Part shown: positions 45,093 to 52,848 of the stretch, piece by piece
Numbering within the stretch: position 1 is the stretch's first letter
Layout: every line of letters begins with the position of its first letter
NCBI RefSeq assembly: GCF_900141765.1
Contig: NZ_FSRK01000001.1
Coordinates: 682,001-746,000, forward strand
Length of the DNA stretch: 64,000 bases
DNA from: Epilithonimonas zeae
GTDB lineage: Bacteria; Bacteroidota; Bacteroidia; Flavobacteriales; Weeksellaceae
Reading direction: 5' to 3'
Notes under the pieces: model-generated
Told to the model about the DNA's origin: nothing
Databases searched by the model: none
Seen by the model: only the letters and a program-made list of their open reading frames with translations
Position numbers and translations under genes: made by a program

Positions 45093-45518
45093 TTATGAAA
45101 TATTTTTATAATTCTTTATTATTTCCTTTAATTTTTTACCACTGACATTGAGTTCACTTATTTCAATTTCAAAATCTTTATCAGCTTTGGTTGTCAATGA
45201 TAAAAATTCTACAGAAGTTTTTCCTGTACTTACTTTATCAATATTAATATGATTAATTTGATTCCAACTAAAAAAGCGATTTTTAAGTGTAATCCCCTTA
45301 TTATTAATCTTTAGCTGAACTTTATTATTTGTTATTCGGCTGATGTAATAAATAGAATTTAAAATTCCTATTACTAAAAGGATGATAGCTAATCTCACAC
45401 TATTTTTCTCAAAATACAAATATCCTGCTAATACAAAAGTTGCCAAGACAAATATAGATTCAAAACCTAATAAACTTTTTGAGTATTTGAAATTATATTC
45501 TTTTAATTCGTTATTCAC
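45093..45518 (-). CDS. Small membrane protein, possible PH-like domain
   Basis: 141 residues from a GTG start; no nearby in-frame ATG was seen. Two hydrophobic segments (ESIFVLATFVLAGYLYF and LAIILLVIGILNSIYYI, residues ~19-60) are followed by a cytoplasmic part with NNKGITLKNRFFSWNQINHI, a pattern seen in bacterial PH-like membrane proteins. It lies 12 bases downstream of the DtxR-type gene on the same strand and may be co-transcribed. Function unknown. Confidence 0.7.
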   Translation of the reverse strand: MNNELKEYNFKYSKSLLGFESIFVLATFVLAGYLYFEKNSVRLAIILLVIGILNSIYYISRITNNKVQLKINNKGITLKNRFFSWNQINHINIDKVSTGKTSVEFLSLTTKADKDFEIEISELNVSGKKLKEIIKNYKNIS

Positions 45519-45530
45519 TAACAGAAAATT

Positions 45531-46178
45531 CTATTTCACCAACAATCTATCACAAACCGTTTTACTAAAATTCTCTTCCTGACCATTATAAAAAACTTTT
45601 ATCGATTGGTCAAAATCTTCCTTTTGTAAAACCTTGATTTCAGTTCCAAGACTAAGATTTCTTTTGTTAAGAAAATTCAAGAATTCCTCGGAAGAAGTCG
45701 TTACTGAAGCCAGTTCAACCGTTTCATTTTCTTTACACTTACTCAGTTTCTTCAAATCGGGCTGAATCACATTTCCGTCTTTATCAGGAATCGGTTCACC
45801 GTGTGGATCCACTTTTGGATAATTCAGGATTTCGTCCATTTTATCAAAGAAAATATCAGAGTGGATGTGTTCCAATTGTTCCGCAATTTCGTGAACATTT
45901 TCCCAGCCAAATCCCATTTTTTCTACCAAAAACATCTCTGTTAATCGGTGCTTTCTTACGATAAGCGACGCTTCTTTCTTTCCGGATTCGGTTAATTTTA
46001 TAGGTTTGTAAGACTCATATTTCACCCAATTCTTTTCCGCAAATTTCTTTATCATACTATTCACAGACGGCATTTTGATGTTAAGCTGTCGGCTCAAATC
46101 ATTCACAGAAACTTCATCATTCTCATTCACAAGATGATAAAGCGCTTTAAGATAATTTTCCTCAGTTAAAGAATTCAT
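45531..46178 (-). CDS. DtxR/MntR-family metal-dependent transcriptional regulator
   Basis: 215 residues. N-terminal winged helix (LTEENYLKALYHLVNENDEV, NDLSRQLNIKMPSVNSMIKK, residues ~3-45), then the metal-binding dimerisation domain with HRLTEMFLVEKMGFGWENVH and EQLEHIHSDIFFDKMDEILN carrying the His and Glu ligands, then an FeoA/SH3-like C-terminal domain (GTEIKVLQKEDFDQ). It senses Fe or Mn and represses transport genes, typically; the metal cannot be told here. The promoter lies only a few bases upstream of the ATG, so the mRNA may be leaderless. Confidence 0.9.
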   Translation of the reverse strand: MNSLTEENYLKALYHLVNENDEVSVNDLSRQLNIKMPSVNSMIKKFAEKNWVKYESYKPIKLTESGKKEASLIVRKHRLTEMFLVEKMGFGWENVHEIAEQLEHIHSDIFFDKMDEILNYPKVDPHGEPIPDKDGNVIQPDLKKLSKCKENETVELASVTTSSEEFLNFLNKRNLSLGTEIKVLQKEDFDQSIKVFYNGQEENFSKTVCDRLLVK

Positions 46179-46182
46179 ATTC

Positions 46183-46213
46183 CAAAGATAAGTAAAAGTT
46201 AGATGGAAGTCAA
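46183..46213 (-). promoter_or_regulatory. Promoter of the DtxR-type gene, likely giving a leaderless mRNA
   Basis: On the minus strand TTG (46211-46213), 20 bases, then TATCTTTG (46183-46190), an exact TAnnTTTG. The -7 box ends 5 bases from the start codon, so transcription should begin at or within a base or two of the ATG. Confidence 0.6.
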
Positions 46214-46232
46214 TTTTAAACTAACAATTATT

Positions 46233-46378
46233 CGGGCGTGTCCCTTTGCTGTTTACCTGCCGAGCTAATTCCAAGACTGGCAAACAGCAAGCGGGCCGGT
46301 CTACGGGCAGTCGCTTTCCCGAAAAACCTTGCAAGGTTTTTCGGGAAGAGCTCCAACAATGCCCTTTGCCCTCACGCA
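46233..46378. repeat. GC-rich intergenic element containing a 32-bp perfect palindrome
   Basis: A stretch much richer in G and C than its flanks (GGGCGTGTCCCTTTGCTG at the left, CGGGCCGGTCTACGGGCAGT in the middle). Positions 46316-46347 read the same on both strands around the centre CCTTGCAAGG. TTTGCTGTT near 46250 and AACAGCAA near 46282 also pair. It resembles dispersed Chryseobacterium intergenic repeats and its right edge supplies the TTG of the next gene's promoter. Confidence 0.6.
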
Positions 46379-46393
46379 AAAAGCGTAACTTTA
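46366..46393 (+). promoter_or_regulatory. Promoter of the threonine aldolase gene
   Basis: TTG at 46366-46368, 17-base spacer, TAACTTTA at 46386-46393, 25 bases before the ATG. Confidence 0.5.
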
Positions 46394-46418
46394 CAAACTC
46401 TAAAAAGAAGTAGAAATA

Positions 46419-47450
46419 ATGAAGAAATATTCTTTCAAAAACGATTATTCGGAAGGTTGTCATCCCCATATTTTAGAAGCATTAATCAAAACCAATCTCG
46501 TTCAGCAAAACGGTTATGGTTACGATGATTATTCCGAAGAAGCCAAAGCATTAATCAAACAAAAAATGAACAATCAAAATGTGGATATTCATTTTGTGAG
46601 TGGCGGAACTCAAGCCAATTTATTAGTCATTTCTTCGGTTCTTCGTCCACACGAAAGTGTAGTTTCTGCAGAAACGGGACATATTTTTACCAACGAAACT
46701 GGCGCAATAGAAGCAACCGGACACAAAGTTCACGGACTTGTTACGGAAGATGGAAAACTGAAGCCCGAACATATTCAATCGGTTTTGGATACGCATACCA
46801 ATAAGCCTCATCAAGTCAAACAAAAACTGGTTTACATTTCCAATTCTACAGAAGTCGGAACGATTTATACAAAGAAAGAATTACAAGAATTATCTGCGTT
46901 TTGCAAAGCCAATGATTTGTATCTTTTTATGGATGGCGCAAGATTAGGGCAAGCTTTGACTTCCGAAATCAATGATTTGACATTAGAAGATATTGCTAAC
47001 TTAACGGACATATTTTATCTCGGTGGAACCAAAAATGGAGCACTTTTAGGTGAAGCTATTATCATTACCAACGACAAACTGAAAGAAGAATTTGGTTTTC
47101 ACATCAAGCAAAAAGGAGCAATGTTGGCGAAAGGCAGACTGTTAGGAATTCAATTTTTGGAATTGATGAAAAATGATTTGTATTTCGATTTGGCAAAACA
47201 TTCCAACATTCAGGCAATGAAAATTAAATCTGCTTTTCAGAATAAAGGTTTCCAGTTTTTGTCTGATACATTTACCAATCAGATTTTCCCAATCCTCAAC
47301 AATTCTCAAATCGAAAAGTTATCAGAAAACTTTGATTTCTATGTTTGGAAAAAGATGGATCAAGAAACTTCTGCAATCCGATTGATTACATCTTGGGCAA
47401 CTTCTGATGAGGTTGTGGAAGAATTTGTGAAAAAAATTCAATCATTATAA
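46419..47450 (+). CDS. Low-specificity threonine aldolase (beta-eliminating lyase family)
   Basis: 343 residues, PLP-dependent fold type I. It splits threonine or allo-threonine to glycine and acetaldehyde. Visible: FKNDYSEGCHPHILEAL at the start, the GGTQANLLVISS segment (residues ~66-77), GHIFTNETGAIEATGHKVHG, LYLFMDGARLG (Asp-Gly-Ala-Arg, ~167-177) and the PLP-lysine motif FYLGGTKNGALLGEA (~205-219). Length and motifs are typical. Transcribed alone from a promoter inside or next to the GC-rich repeat. Confidence 0.92.
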   Translation: MKKYSFKNDYSEGCHPHILEALIKTNLVQQNGYGYDDYSEEAKALIKQKMNNQNVDIHFVSGGTQANLLVISSVLRPHESVVSAETGHIFTNETGAIEATGHKVHGLVTEDGKLKPEHIQSVLDTHTNKPHQVKQKLVYISNSTEVGTIYTKKELQELSAFCKANDLYLFMDGARLGQALTSEINDLTLEDIANLTDIFYLGGTKNGALLGEAIIITNDKLKEEFGFHIKQKGAMLAKGRLLGIQFLELMKNDLYFDLAKHSNIQAMKIKSAFQNKGFQFLSDTFTNQIFPILNNSQIEKLSENFDFYVWKKMDQETSAIRLITSWATSDEVVEEFVKKIQSL

Positions 47451-47452
47451 AC

Positions 47453-47480
47453 AAAAAACTCCCAAATCTGGGAGTTTTTT
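47453..47480. terminator. Bidirectional terminator after threonine aldolase
   Basis: AAAAAACTCCC (47453-47463) pairs with GGGAGTTTTTT (47470-47480). Confidence 0.85.
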
Positions 47481-48702
47481 ATTTCAATCTATCTTTATAT
47501 TTTTCCAAAGCATTCCAAATATCATAAAAAGCTTTGTTCCCTTCTTTGTCGGAGAAATTGGTGTTGAAAATCATTATTCTGCCAAGATTGGTTTTAGGAT
47601 CAAAAAACATAATCGACATTGTTCCTGGATCGCCGCCTGTATGACCAATATAACCAGTGTAACCAAAACCCATAAAAATGCCAACATTGTAAGATTCATT
47701 AAACGGATTTTTGGTATTTCTTTCTATGAAATTAGATTCTGAAAGTTGTGGTTTAAAATATTCTTTATAACTTTCTTTTGTAAGAATTGTTCCATTGCCA
47801 TTGTAACCTTTTATGAGCTCTGATAGGTATTTACTTAAGTCATTAACATTGGTTATAAATCCGCCGTCAGGATATGTAATCAGTTCGTAATAGGGAAGAG
47901 GGTTTTTTGGATTTTCATAAAGCCTTGAATATTTCGTCATATTTATTTCTTCTGATTTCCAACCAGACTCTTTCATTTTCAAAGGCTCAAGAATATATTT
48001 TTTAGTGAATTGATTGAATGATTCTCCAGTTGCTTGTTCGATGATAAAGCCTGCCAACGCTGTTCCTACATTAGAATATTCGTAGATTGTTCCGGGTTTG
48101 TGAGAAGTAAAACTGTCTTTGTTCCATTTTCCATTTTCTGTGATAACGTTTTCCAAATATGATCTAAGAGAAATAATAGAATCGGATGGATTGAAAGATT
48201 GTTCATCTTCAAATGTCAGTTTAAGTCCTTTCAGATTTTGATTAGGCTTTAAATAATAATTCTTTGAGGAATAAAATTCGTTATCAGTAATGGATGAAGT
48301 ATGAGTTGCCAATTGACGAATCGTGATTTTCTCCTGTGGGAAATTTGGATTAAGAACTTTAAATGGTAGATATCGATCAATTGGGTCATCAAGTTTTAAT
48401 TGTCCTAATTCCTGAGCCTTTAAAAGTGCAATCCCGACAAACGTTTTGGAAACAGATCCGATATTCTGGATGGTTTCTGTAGTGTATTTTATTTGATTCT
48501 CGACATCGGAAAATCCAAATCCATTTTTATACAAAGTTCCATTTTCATTAACAATCGAAACTGCAAATCCATTGAATTTTTTCTGATTATAAATGGTATT
48601 GATTTCATTCATCAATGCCATTTTATTGTTTTTATTTTCTTTCGAAACAGAGCAGGAAATCAAAATAAAAAATGAAATGAAAAGCAAATATATTTTTGAC
48701 AT
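47479..48702 (-). CDS. Beta-lactamase-fold serine hydrolase, lipoprotein
   Basis: 407 residues. Lipobox FISFFILISCSVS (Cys about residue 17). The class C beta-lactamase/DD-peptidase fold is shown by the SxxK motif IGSVSKTFVG (residues ~76-85), the YxN motif YEYSNVGTALAGF (~202-214) and the HTG triad-like YIGHTGGDPGTM (~345-356). Such proteins range from peptidases to esterases; true beta-lactamase activity should not be assumed. It is flanked by two terminators, so it is transcribed alone. Confidence 0.88.
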   Translation of the reverse strand: MSKIYLLFISFFILISCSVSKENKNNKMALMNEINTIYNQKKFNGFAVSIVNENGTLYKNGFGFSDVENQIKYTTETIQNIGSVSKTFVGIALLKAQELGQLKLDDPIDRYLPFKVLNPNFPQEKITIRQLATHTSSITDNEFYSSKNYYLKPNQNLKGLKLTFEDEQSFNPSDSIISLRSYLENVITENGKWNKDSFTSHKPGTIYEYSNVGTALAGFIIEQATGESFNQFTKKYILEPLKMKESGWKSEEINMTKYSRLYENPKNPLPYYELITYPDGGFITNVNDLSKYLSELIKGYNGNGTILTKESYKEYFKPQLSESNFIERNTKNPFNESYNVGIFMGFGYTGYIGHTGGDPGTMSIMFFDPKTNLGRIMIFNTNFSDKEGNKAFYDIWNALEKYKDRLK

Positions 48703-48768
48703 AAACTTTTTTCAAATTAGACAATTGGATGTGCATTTTTGTTACACCATTGTTTTGCTAAAATAAAA

Positions 48769-48792
48769 AAACTCCCAAATCGGGAGTTTCTA
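48769..48792. terminator. Terminator between the serine hydrolase and lgt genes
   Basis: AAACTCCC (48769-48776) pairs with GGGAGTTT (48782-48789). It lies just past the lgt stop on the minus strand. Confidence 0.75.
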
Positions 48793-48794
48793 TT

Positions 48795-50069
48795 TTATGC
48801 AGTTGCAGTTTCTTCTTTTGGAAGTTTAAATTTCTTAGAATAAATCATAATCACCAAACCGGCAATCATAAACGGAATACTCAAGATCTGACCTGTATTA
48901 AGTCCGGCAAACTGAATAATCTCGTCGCCTTGTGGCTCTTTCAAGAATTCTACAAAGAATCTAATCGCCCATAGCAAAATGAAAAACAATCCGAATAACC
49001 AACCTTGCTGATATTTCTTATCAGTTTTGCGGTACAAGAACCAGAGTAAAACGAAAAGACAAACGTAACCAAATGCTTCAAATAACTGGCTCGGATAACG
49101 TGGAATTGTCACACCGTATTCAGAACTTTGCTGAGGAAAAAGAATCGCAAATGGCGAAGAAGGATCAACAGGTTTTCCTAAAATCTCAGAATTAAAGAAA
49201 TTTCCCATTCTCACAAATGCACCTCCCAAAGCAACCACAATCCCAATTCTGTCATAAACCCAAAGCGGATTTTTCTTGATGATTTTCAAACTGTAGTATA
49301 GTGTAGTTGCAATCACAGCAATCGCAGCACCGTGACTTGCCAAGCCGGAAAATCCTGTAAAATGTAATCCTCCTCTTGTACTGATTGGCAAGAAAACACT
49401 CAAGAAATCTTCTTTAAACAATTCTGGTTGATAGAAAATAACGTGACCTAATCTAGCTCCAAGAATAGTTCCTACCAAAGTCCAAGTAAAAAATGGCTCT
49501 ACAAATTTTTCATCTACACCATCTATTCTATAGATTTTGGTCATAATAACATAACCGAATCCAAAAGCGAAAATGAACATCAAACTATAGAAATGCAGCA
49601 TCACAGGTCCTAATTTAATCCCTTTTATTGGATCCCAAATTTTGAAACCAGTTTCCAATTCTACTTGATCAGTTGGTTTTATAAGGGTTTTAGATTTCAA
49701 AAGATATTTGAAATTCTCAATATTTTTCTGCTCCAGCGTAGCATCTACAGGCTTGAAATCCTTATCCAGAAACTGAAAATTGAATGCTTTATATTTTAAC
49801 AGAATATTCTGGATGCTTCCAAGATGTTCTGCAGATTCCGCTTTGATGTTATCTTCATTCAGAATAACTAATTCGTTAGGAATGTTATTGGATGCTTCAT
49901 CATAAAACTTGGTATTGTTTTGCGTTGCGAAGATTTTCACAGCAACTGTTTCCTTGTTATTGATTTTCAAAGTTCCGTCAGAAAGTCCTGTTGCAGCACT
50001 CTGCGCAGAAATCATTTGGAAAATTCCGGCAAAAAGGATGAGATAAAATCTTAGAAAAATATGGTTCAT
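48795..50069 (-). CDS. lgt: Prolipoprotein diacylglyceryl transferase with an N-terminal extension
   Basis: 424 residues, against about 260-300 for ordinary Lgt. It attaches diacylglycerol to the lipobox Cys of prolipoproteins in the inner membrane. The Lgt core starts near residue 152 (LGPVMLHFYSLMFIFAFGFG) and shows GARLGHVIFYQP, FSGLASHGAAI (H247) and the signature FVRMGNFFNSEILGKP (~285-300; R287, N290, E295). Residues 1-150 have a signal-like start (FYLILFAGIFQMISAQSA) and a soluble part with no motif I recognise, probably periplasmic. It ends 12 bases from yidD. Confidence 0.92.
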   Translation of the reverse strand: MNHIFLRFYLILFAGIFQMISAQSAATGLSDGTLKINNKETVAVKIFATQNNTKFYDEASNNIPNELVILNEDNIKAESAEHLGSIQNILLKYKAFNFQFLDKDFKPVDATLEQKNIENFKYLLKSKTLIKPTDQVELETGFKIWDPIKGIKLGPVMLHFYSLMFIFAFGFGYVIMTKIYRIDGVDEKFVEPFFTWTLVGTILGARLGHVIFYQPELFKEDFLSVFLPISTRGGLHFTGFSGLASHGAAIAVIATTLYYSLKIIKKNPLWVYDRIGIVVALGGAFVRMGNFFNSEILGKPVDPSSPFAILFPQQSSEYGVTIPRYPSQLFEAFGYVCLFVLLWFLYRKTDKKYQQGWLFGLFFILLWAIRFFVEFLKEPQGDEIIQFAGLNTGQILSIPFMIAGLVIMIYSKKFKLPKEETATA

Positions 50070-50081
50070 TGATAATTGATT

Positions 50082-50318
50082 TTAATGTTGTTTCGGCGGA
50101 ACAGGATCGTAGCCTTCGCCTCCCCAAGGATGGCAACTTCCGATTCTTTTCATCGCCAGCCAGCTCCCTTTGATCAGTCCGTGCACCTTCAAAGCTTCCA
50201 AAGTATAATGCGAACAAGTCGGGTCATACCGGCAGTTTTTCCCCAGCCAAGGTGAGATAGCGAGTTGATAAAACTTTATCAAAACCACCAACGGAAAAGT
50301 CAGAATCTTGTTCAACAT
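50082..50318 (-). CDS. yidD: Membrane protein insertion efficiency factor YidD
   Basis: 78 residues. YidD helps YidC insert membrane proteins. The typical pattern [39 protein letters not shown] (conserved Cys pair, residues ~29-47) and [19 protein letters not shown] is complete. It lies just upstream of lgt on the same strand, an arrangement of two membrane-biogenesis genes. Confidence 0.95.
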   Translation of the reverse strand: MLNKILTFPLVVLIKFYQLAISPWLGKNCRYDPTCSHYTLEALKVHGLIKGSWLAMKRIGSCHPWGGEGYDPVPPKQH

Positions 50319-50388
50319 AATTTTGAGCTATGCAAAAATAGTAGAAAAATCAAAACACTGTTAGAATTTAACTAATTATAATACTTTC

Positions 50389-50475
50389 GGCAGCTTAATC
50401 CGCCTTCCACTCCCAATCTTTTTATTTTTTAGCAAAAAAACAAAAAGGATTTCCGCTCAAGTCGGGCTGTGAGAT
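50389..50475 (+). repeat. Dispersed intergenic repeat (copy 3)
   Basis: Ends GGCAGCTTAATCCGCCTTCC and ATTTCCGCTCAAGTCGGGCTG-type right end (right end begins AAAGGATTTCCGCTCAAG) are nearly identical to the copy at 11881-11988 on the other strand; only the middle differs in length. Confidence 0.75.
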
Positions 50476-50589
50476 TTCAGGATAAAATTAGATTTTAACA
50501 TCCGATACACCATTTCCAGTTCTATGTTAACTAGATTTAAACAATAGTTTAATTTAATAACACCATTCGATATTTTGAATCTCTACATC

Positions 50590-50620
50590 TTGATTTTTCT
50601 CGTTAAATTAAAGACTTTTG
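50590..50620 (+). promoter_or_regulatory. Possible promoter of the MFS gene, near-leaderless
   Basis: TTG at 50590-50592, 20 bases, then GACTTTTG at 50613-50620 (one mismatch to TAnnTTTG), ending 4 bases before the ATG. Confidence 0.4.
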
Positions 50621-50624
50621 CAAA

Positions 50625-51776
50625 ATGGATAAAAGGATATTTCCACTGGCATTAGGTGGATTGGGATTAGGCACAACAGAATTTGTAATTATGGGACTTT
50701 TGCCAGACGTTGCAGAATCACTTAAAATCTCCATTCCGCAAGCTGGACATTTGATTTCTTCTTATGCATTTGGAGTAGTTGTAGGTGCACCGATTCTGAT
50801 TGGTTATGCTGCAAAATATCCACCAAAGAAAATCCTTATTTTCTTGATGATTGCCTTTACTTTGTTCAATGCACTTTCTGCTTTTTCGAATGATTATTAT
50901 TCGATGATGGCGATCAGATTTTTGGCTGGGCTTCCTCACGGGGCATTTTTCGGGGTTGGAACTGTGGTTGCAACAAGACTGGCAAAGCCAGGAAAACAGG
51001 CACAAAGTATCGCAATGATGTTCACTGGACTCACATTGGCGAATCTTGCAATGGTACCTTTCGTAACTTGGCTTGGACATCAGCTAAATTGGCGATATGC
51101 TTTTGGAGTAGTTTCAGTCATTGGTTTAATTACAATTGTCGGTCTCAAATTTTTGCTTCCATCAATGAACAGTTTACGAACCACAACATTGAAAAAAGAA
51201 CTGGAGTTCTTCAAAACTGCAAAAGCTTGGCATATCATCGCTATTACAGCAGTTGGATTTGGCGGATTATTCGCTTGGTTCAGTTATATCACACCGTTGA
51301 TGACTACAATTTCTAAATTCCCGACAGATTTTATCGCTTATATTATGATTCTAGCGGGAGCCGGAATGGTAGTTGGTAATTTCCTTGGCGGAATTTTGGC
51401 GGACAAGATGCGTCCTGCTTTGGCTGGAGCAATACTTTTAAGTGCCATGATTCTGGCTTTGATTGGTGTTTTCTTTTTCTCAGAAAATCAAACTATTTCT
51501 TTGATTCTGACATTCATTTGTGGTGCATTATCGATGTCTGTAGGAACGCCTGTTAATATTATGATGCTGCGTTCTGCGAAAAATTCTGAAATGATGGCTG
51601 CTGCTTTTATGCAGGCTGCTTTTAATATTGGTAATTCTGTAGGTGCACTTTTTGGCGGATTTCCTTTAGAATTTGGATTATCATATAATTATCCATCGTT
51701 GGTTGGTGCAGGTTTGGCCGCGCTAGGATTCTTGCTTTGTCTTGCTTTTATCAAGAAATATAAGCCGGTTATTTAG
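50625..51776 (+). CDS. MFS transporter, DHA1/AraJ-like drug or sugar efflux
   Basis: 383 residues with about 12 hydrophobic helices. The start LALGGLGLGTTEFVIMGLLP, the following motif SYAFGVVVGAPIL, and RFLAGLPHGAFFGVGTVVA (residues ~105-123) match the AraJ/YdhP/PbuE-type efflux branch of the major facilitator superfamily. Substrate cannot be told. Its 3' end overlaps the end of the AlkB-like gene by 8 bases on the opposite strand. Confidence 0.9.
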   Translation: MDKRIFPLALGGLGLGTTEFVIMGLLPDVAESLKISIPQAGHLISSYAFGVVVGAPILIGYAAKYPPKKILIFLMIAFTLFNALSAFSNDYYSMMAIRFLAGLPHGAFFGVGTVVATRLAKPGKQAQSIAMMFTGLTLANLAMVPFVTWLGHQLNWRYAFGVVSVIGLITIVGLKFLLPSMNSLRTTTLKKELEFFKTAKAWHIIAITAVGFGGLFAWFSYITPLMTTISKFPTDFIAYIMILAGAGMVVGNFLGGILADKMRPALAGAILLSAMILALIGVFFFSENQTISLILTFICGALSMSVGTPVNIMMLRSAKNSEMMAAAFMQAAFNIGNSVGALFGGFPLEFGLSYNYPSLVGAGLAALGFLLCLAFIKKYKPVI

Positions 51777-52383
51777 ACTTATCAATTGTCCGGAAAGTCA
51801 GACTAATTCTTTGTTTGATGATTCTTGTAGTTGTTGGTAATCTGTGGAGCCAGAATTTCTGAGTCGTATCTTTCATCATCAAAAGACTGCCGTGTTCAAG
51901 AACAAGAGAAACCAATTCTTTCGTAGTTTTATGTTTGAAATTGAATTTCCTTTCAGCACCAAAACTCACAGAGCTTATTGCGCCATTATCCTTTAAATCC
52001 TTTTCGCCGTCACTGTGATAAGCCATTCCTTCGGAACCGTCGTGATAGAGATTAAGTAAACAGGAATTAAAAGTTTCGCCACTTACGTTTTCAATTTTTT
52101 TTTTGATTTCAAGAAGGATTTTGTTCCAAGGCAAAGCTGTTTTCGTCCTTCCTGAATAGGTATAACTGAATTCCTCATTGCCATACCAGGCCACTTTTCT
52201 TTTGGTTTCAATCAGTTTTCCGAAGATGACTGCTTCATCACTTTTCCACTCAACTTCGGTCATTAATCTATTGAAATAATGGTTCGCTTCTTCCTCAGAA
52301 AATATTTTTCCATAGTAAGAAGTTGTTCCATCGTAAGGCAGAATGTTTTCTATGATTTCGAATTGGTCGTCAAAAAGGCTCAT
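51769..52383 (-). CDS. AlkB-like 2-oxoglutarate/Fe(II) dioxygenase
   Basis: 204 residues. Members remove alkyl damage from DNA or RNA bases. The double-stranded beta-helix shows the iron-binding His-X-Asp in GMAYHSDGEKDLKDNGAISS (residues ~127-146), the second His in FWLHRLPTTTRI (~180-191), and the 2-oxoglutarate Arg pair in RIIKQRISLTFR. The YSGRTKTALPWNKILLEIKK segment is common in the AlkB/ALKBH2-3 group. Its start touches the stop of the next upstream lipoprotein gene (shared base 52383). Confidence 0.9.
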   Translation of the reverse strand: MSLFDDQFEIIENILPYDGTTSYYGKIFSEEEANHYFNRLMTEVEWKSDEAVIFGKLIETKRKVAWYGNEEFSYTYSGRTKTALPWNKILLEIKKKIENVSGETFNSCLLNLYHDGSEGMAYHSDGEKDLKDNGAISSVSFGAERKFNFKHKTTKELVSLVLEHGSLLMMKDTTQKFWLHRLPTTTRIIKQRISLTFRTIDKSK

Positions 52384-52838
52384 TATTTAGTTTCGTCAAA
52401 ATTATCGTAATAAGTAAAATCTTTGGTAATTTTTCCATTCTCAATGGTGAAAATAGTACAAATCGGCAATTCAAATTTGGAATTATCCGGCGCAGTCCCT
52501 GTCGAAACAAATTCAACAATAACATTGTTATTGCCAGATACATAAATTGTTTTGATTTCGTCTTTCAGGTCAGGAAACATTTGGTTTAACTCCGAATATT
52601 TCTTGACAAATTCCTGCCGACTTTGCTTTACAATTCCTTTTCCGAAACTTGGATCTTTGAATTCTGCGTTTTCCACATAAAGCTCGGAAAGCGCTTTCCA
52701 TTGATGTTGGTTGAACAGTTGAAAATATTTCTTTACGAATTGTTCATTAGTCGAATTGTCCTTCGAATCAAAATTGTTACAGGCAATTGTCATTACAGAA
52801 ATAAATACTGCAGTTATCAGAATTTGAATGATTTTCAT
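52383..52838 (-). CDS. SnoaL/NTF2-like lipoprotein
   Basis: 151 residues from the ATG at 52838, which opens a lipoprotein signal (IIQILITAVFISVMTIACNN, Cys about residue 19); a longer reading from 52919 would overlap the antiporter gene and has no signal at its front. The rest is one NTF2-like cone domain (FVKKYFQLFNQHQWKALSEL, residues ~34-53; FTIENGKITKDFTYYDNF at the end), a fold used by many ligand-binding or isomerase-like proteins. Function unknown. Translationally coupled to the AlkB-like gene. Confidence 0.85.
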   Translation of the reverse strand: MKIIQILITAVFISVMTIACNNFDSKDNSTNEQFVKKYFQLFNQHQWKALSELYVENAEFKDPSFGKGIVKQSRQEFVKKYSELNQMFPDLKDEIKTIYVSGNNNVIVEFVSTGTAPDNSKFELPICTIFTIENGKITKDFTYYDNFDETK

Positions 52839-52848
52839 ATTATATTTT

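Larger units (their letters stand above)
50319..50624. other. Gap between yidD and the MFS gene
   Basis: 306 bases without a gene, holding a dispersed repeat (50389-50475) and a promoter for the rightward MFS gene. Confidence 0.7.
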
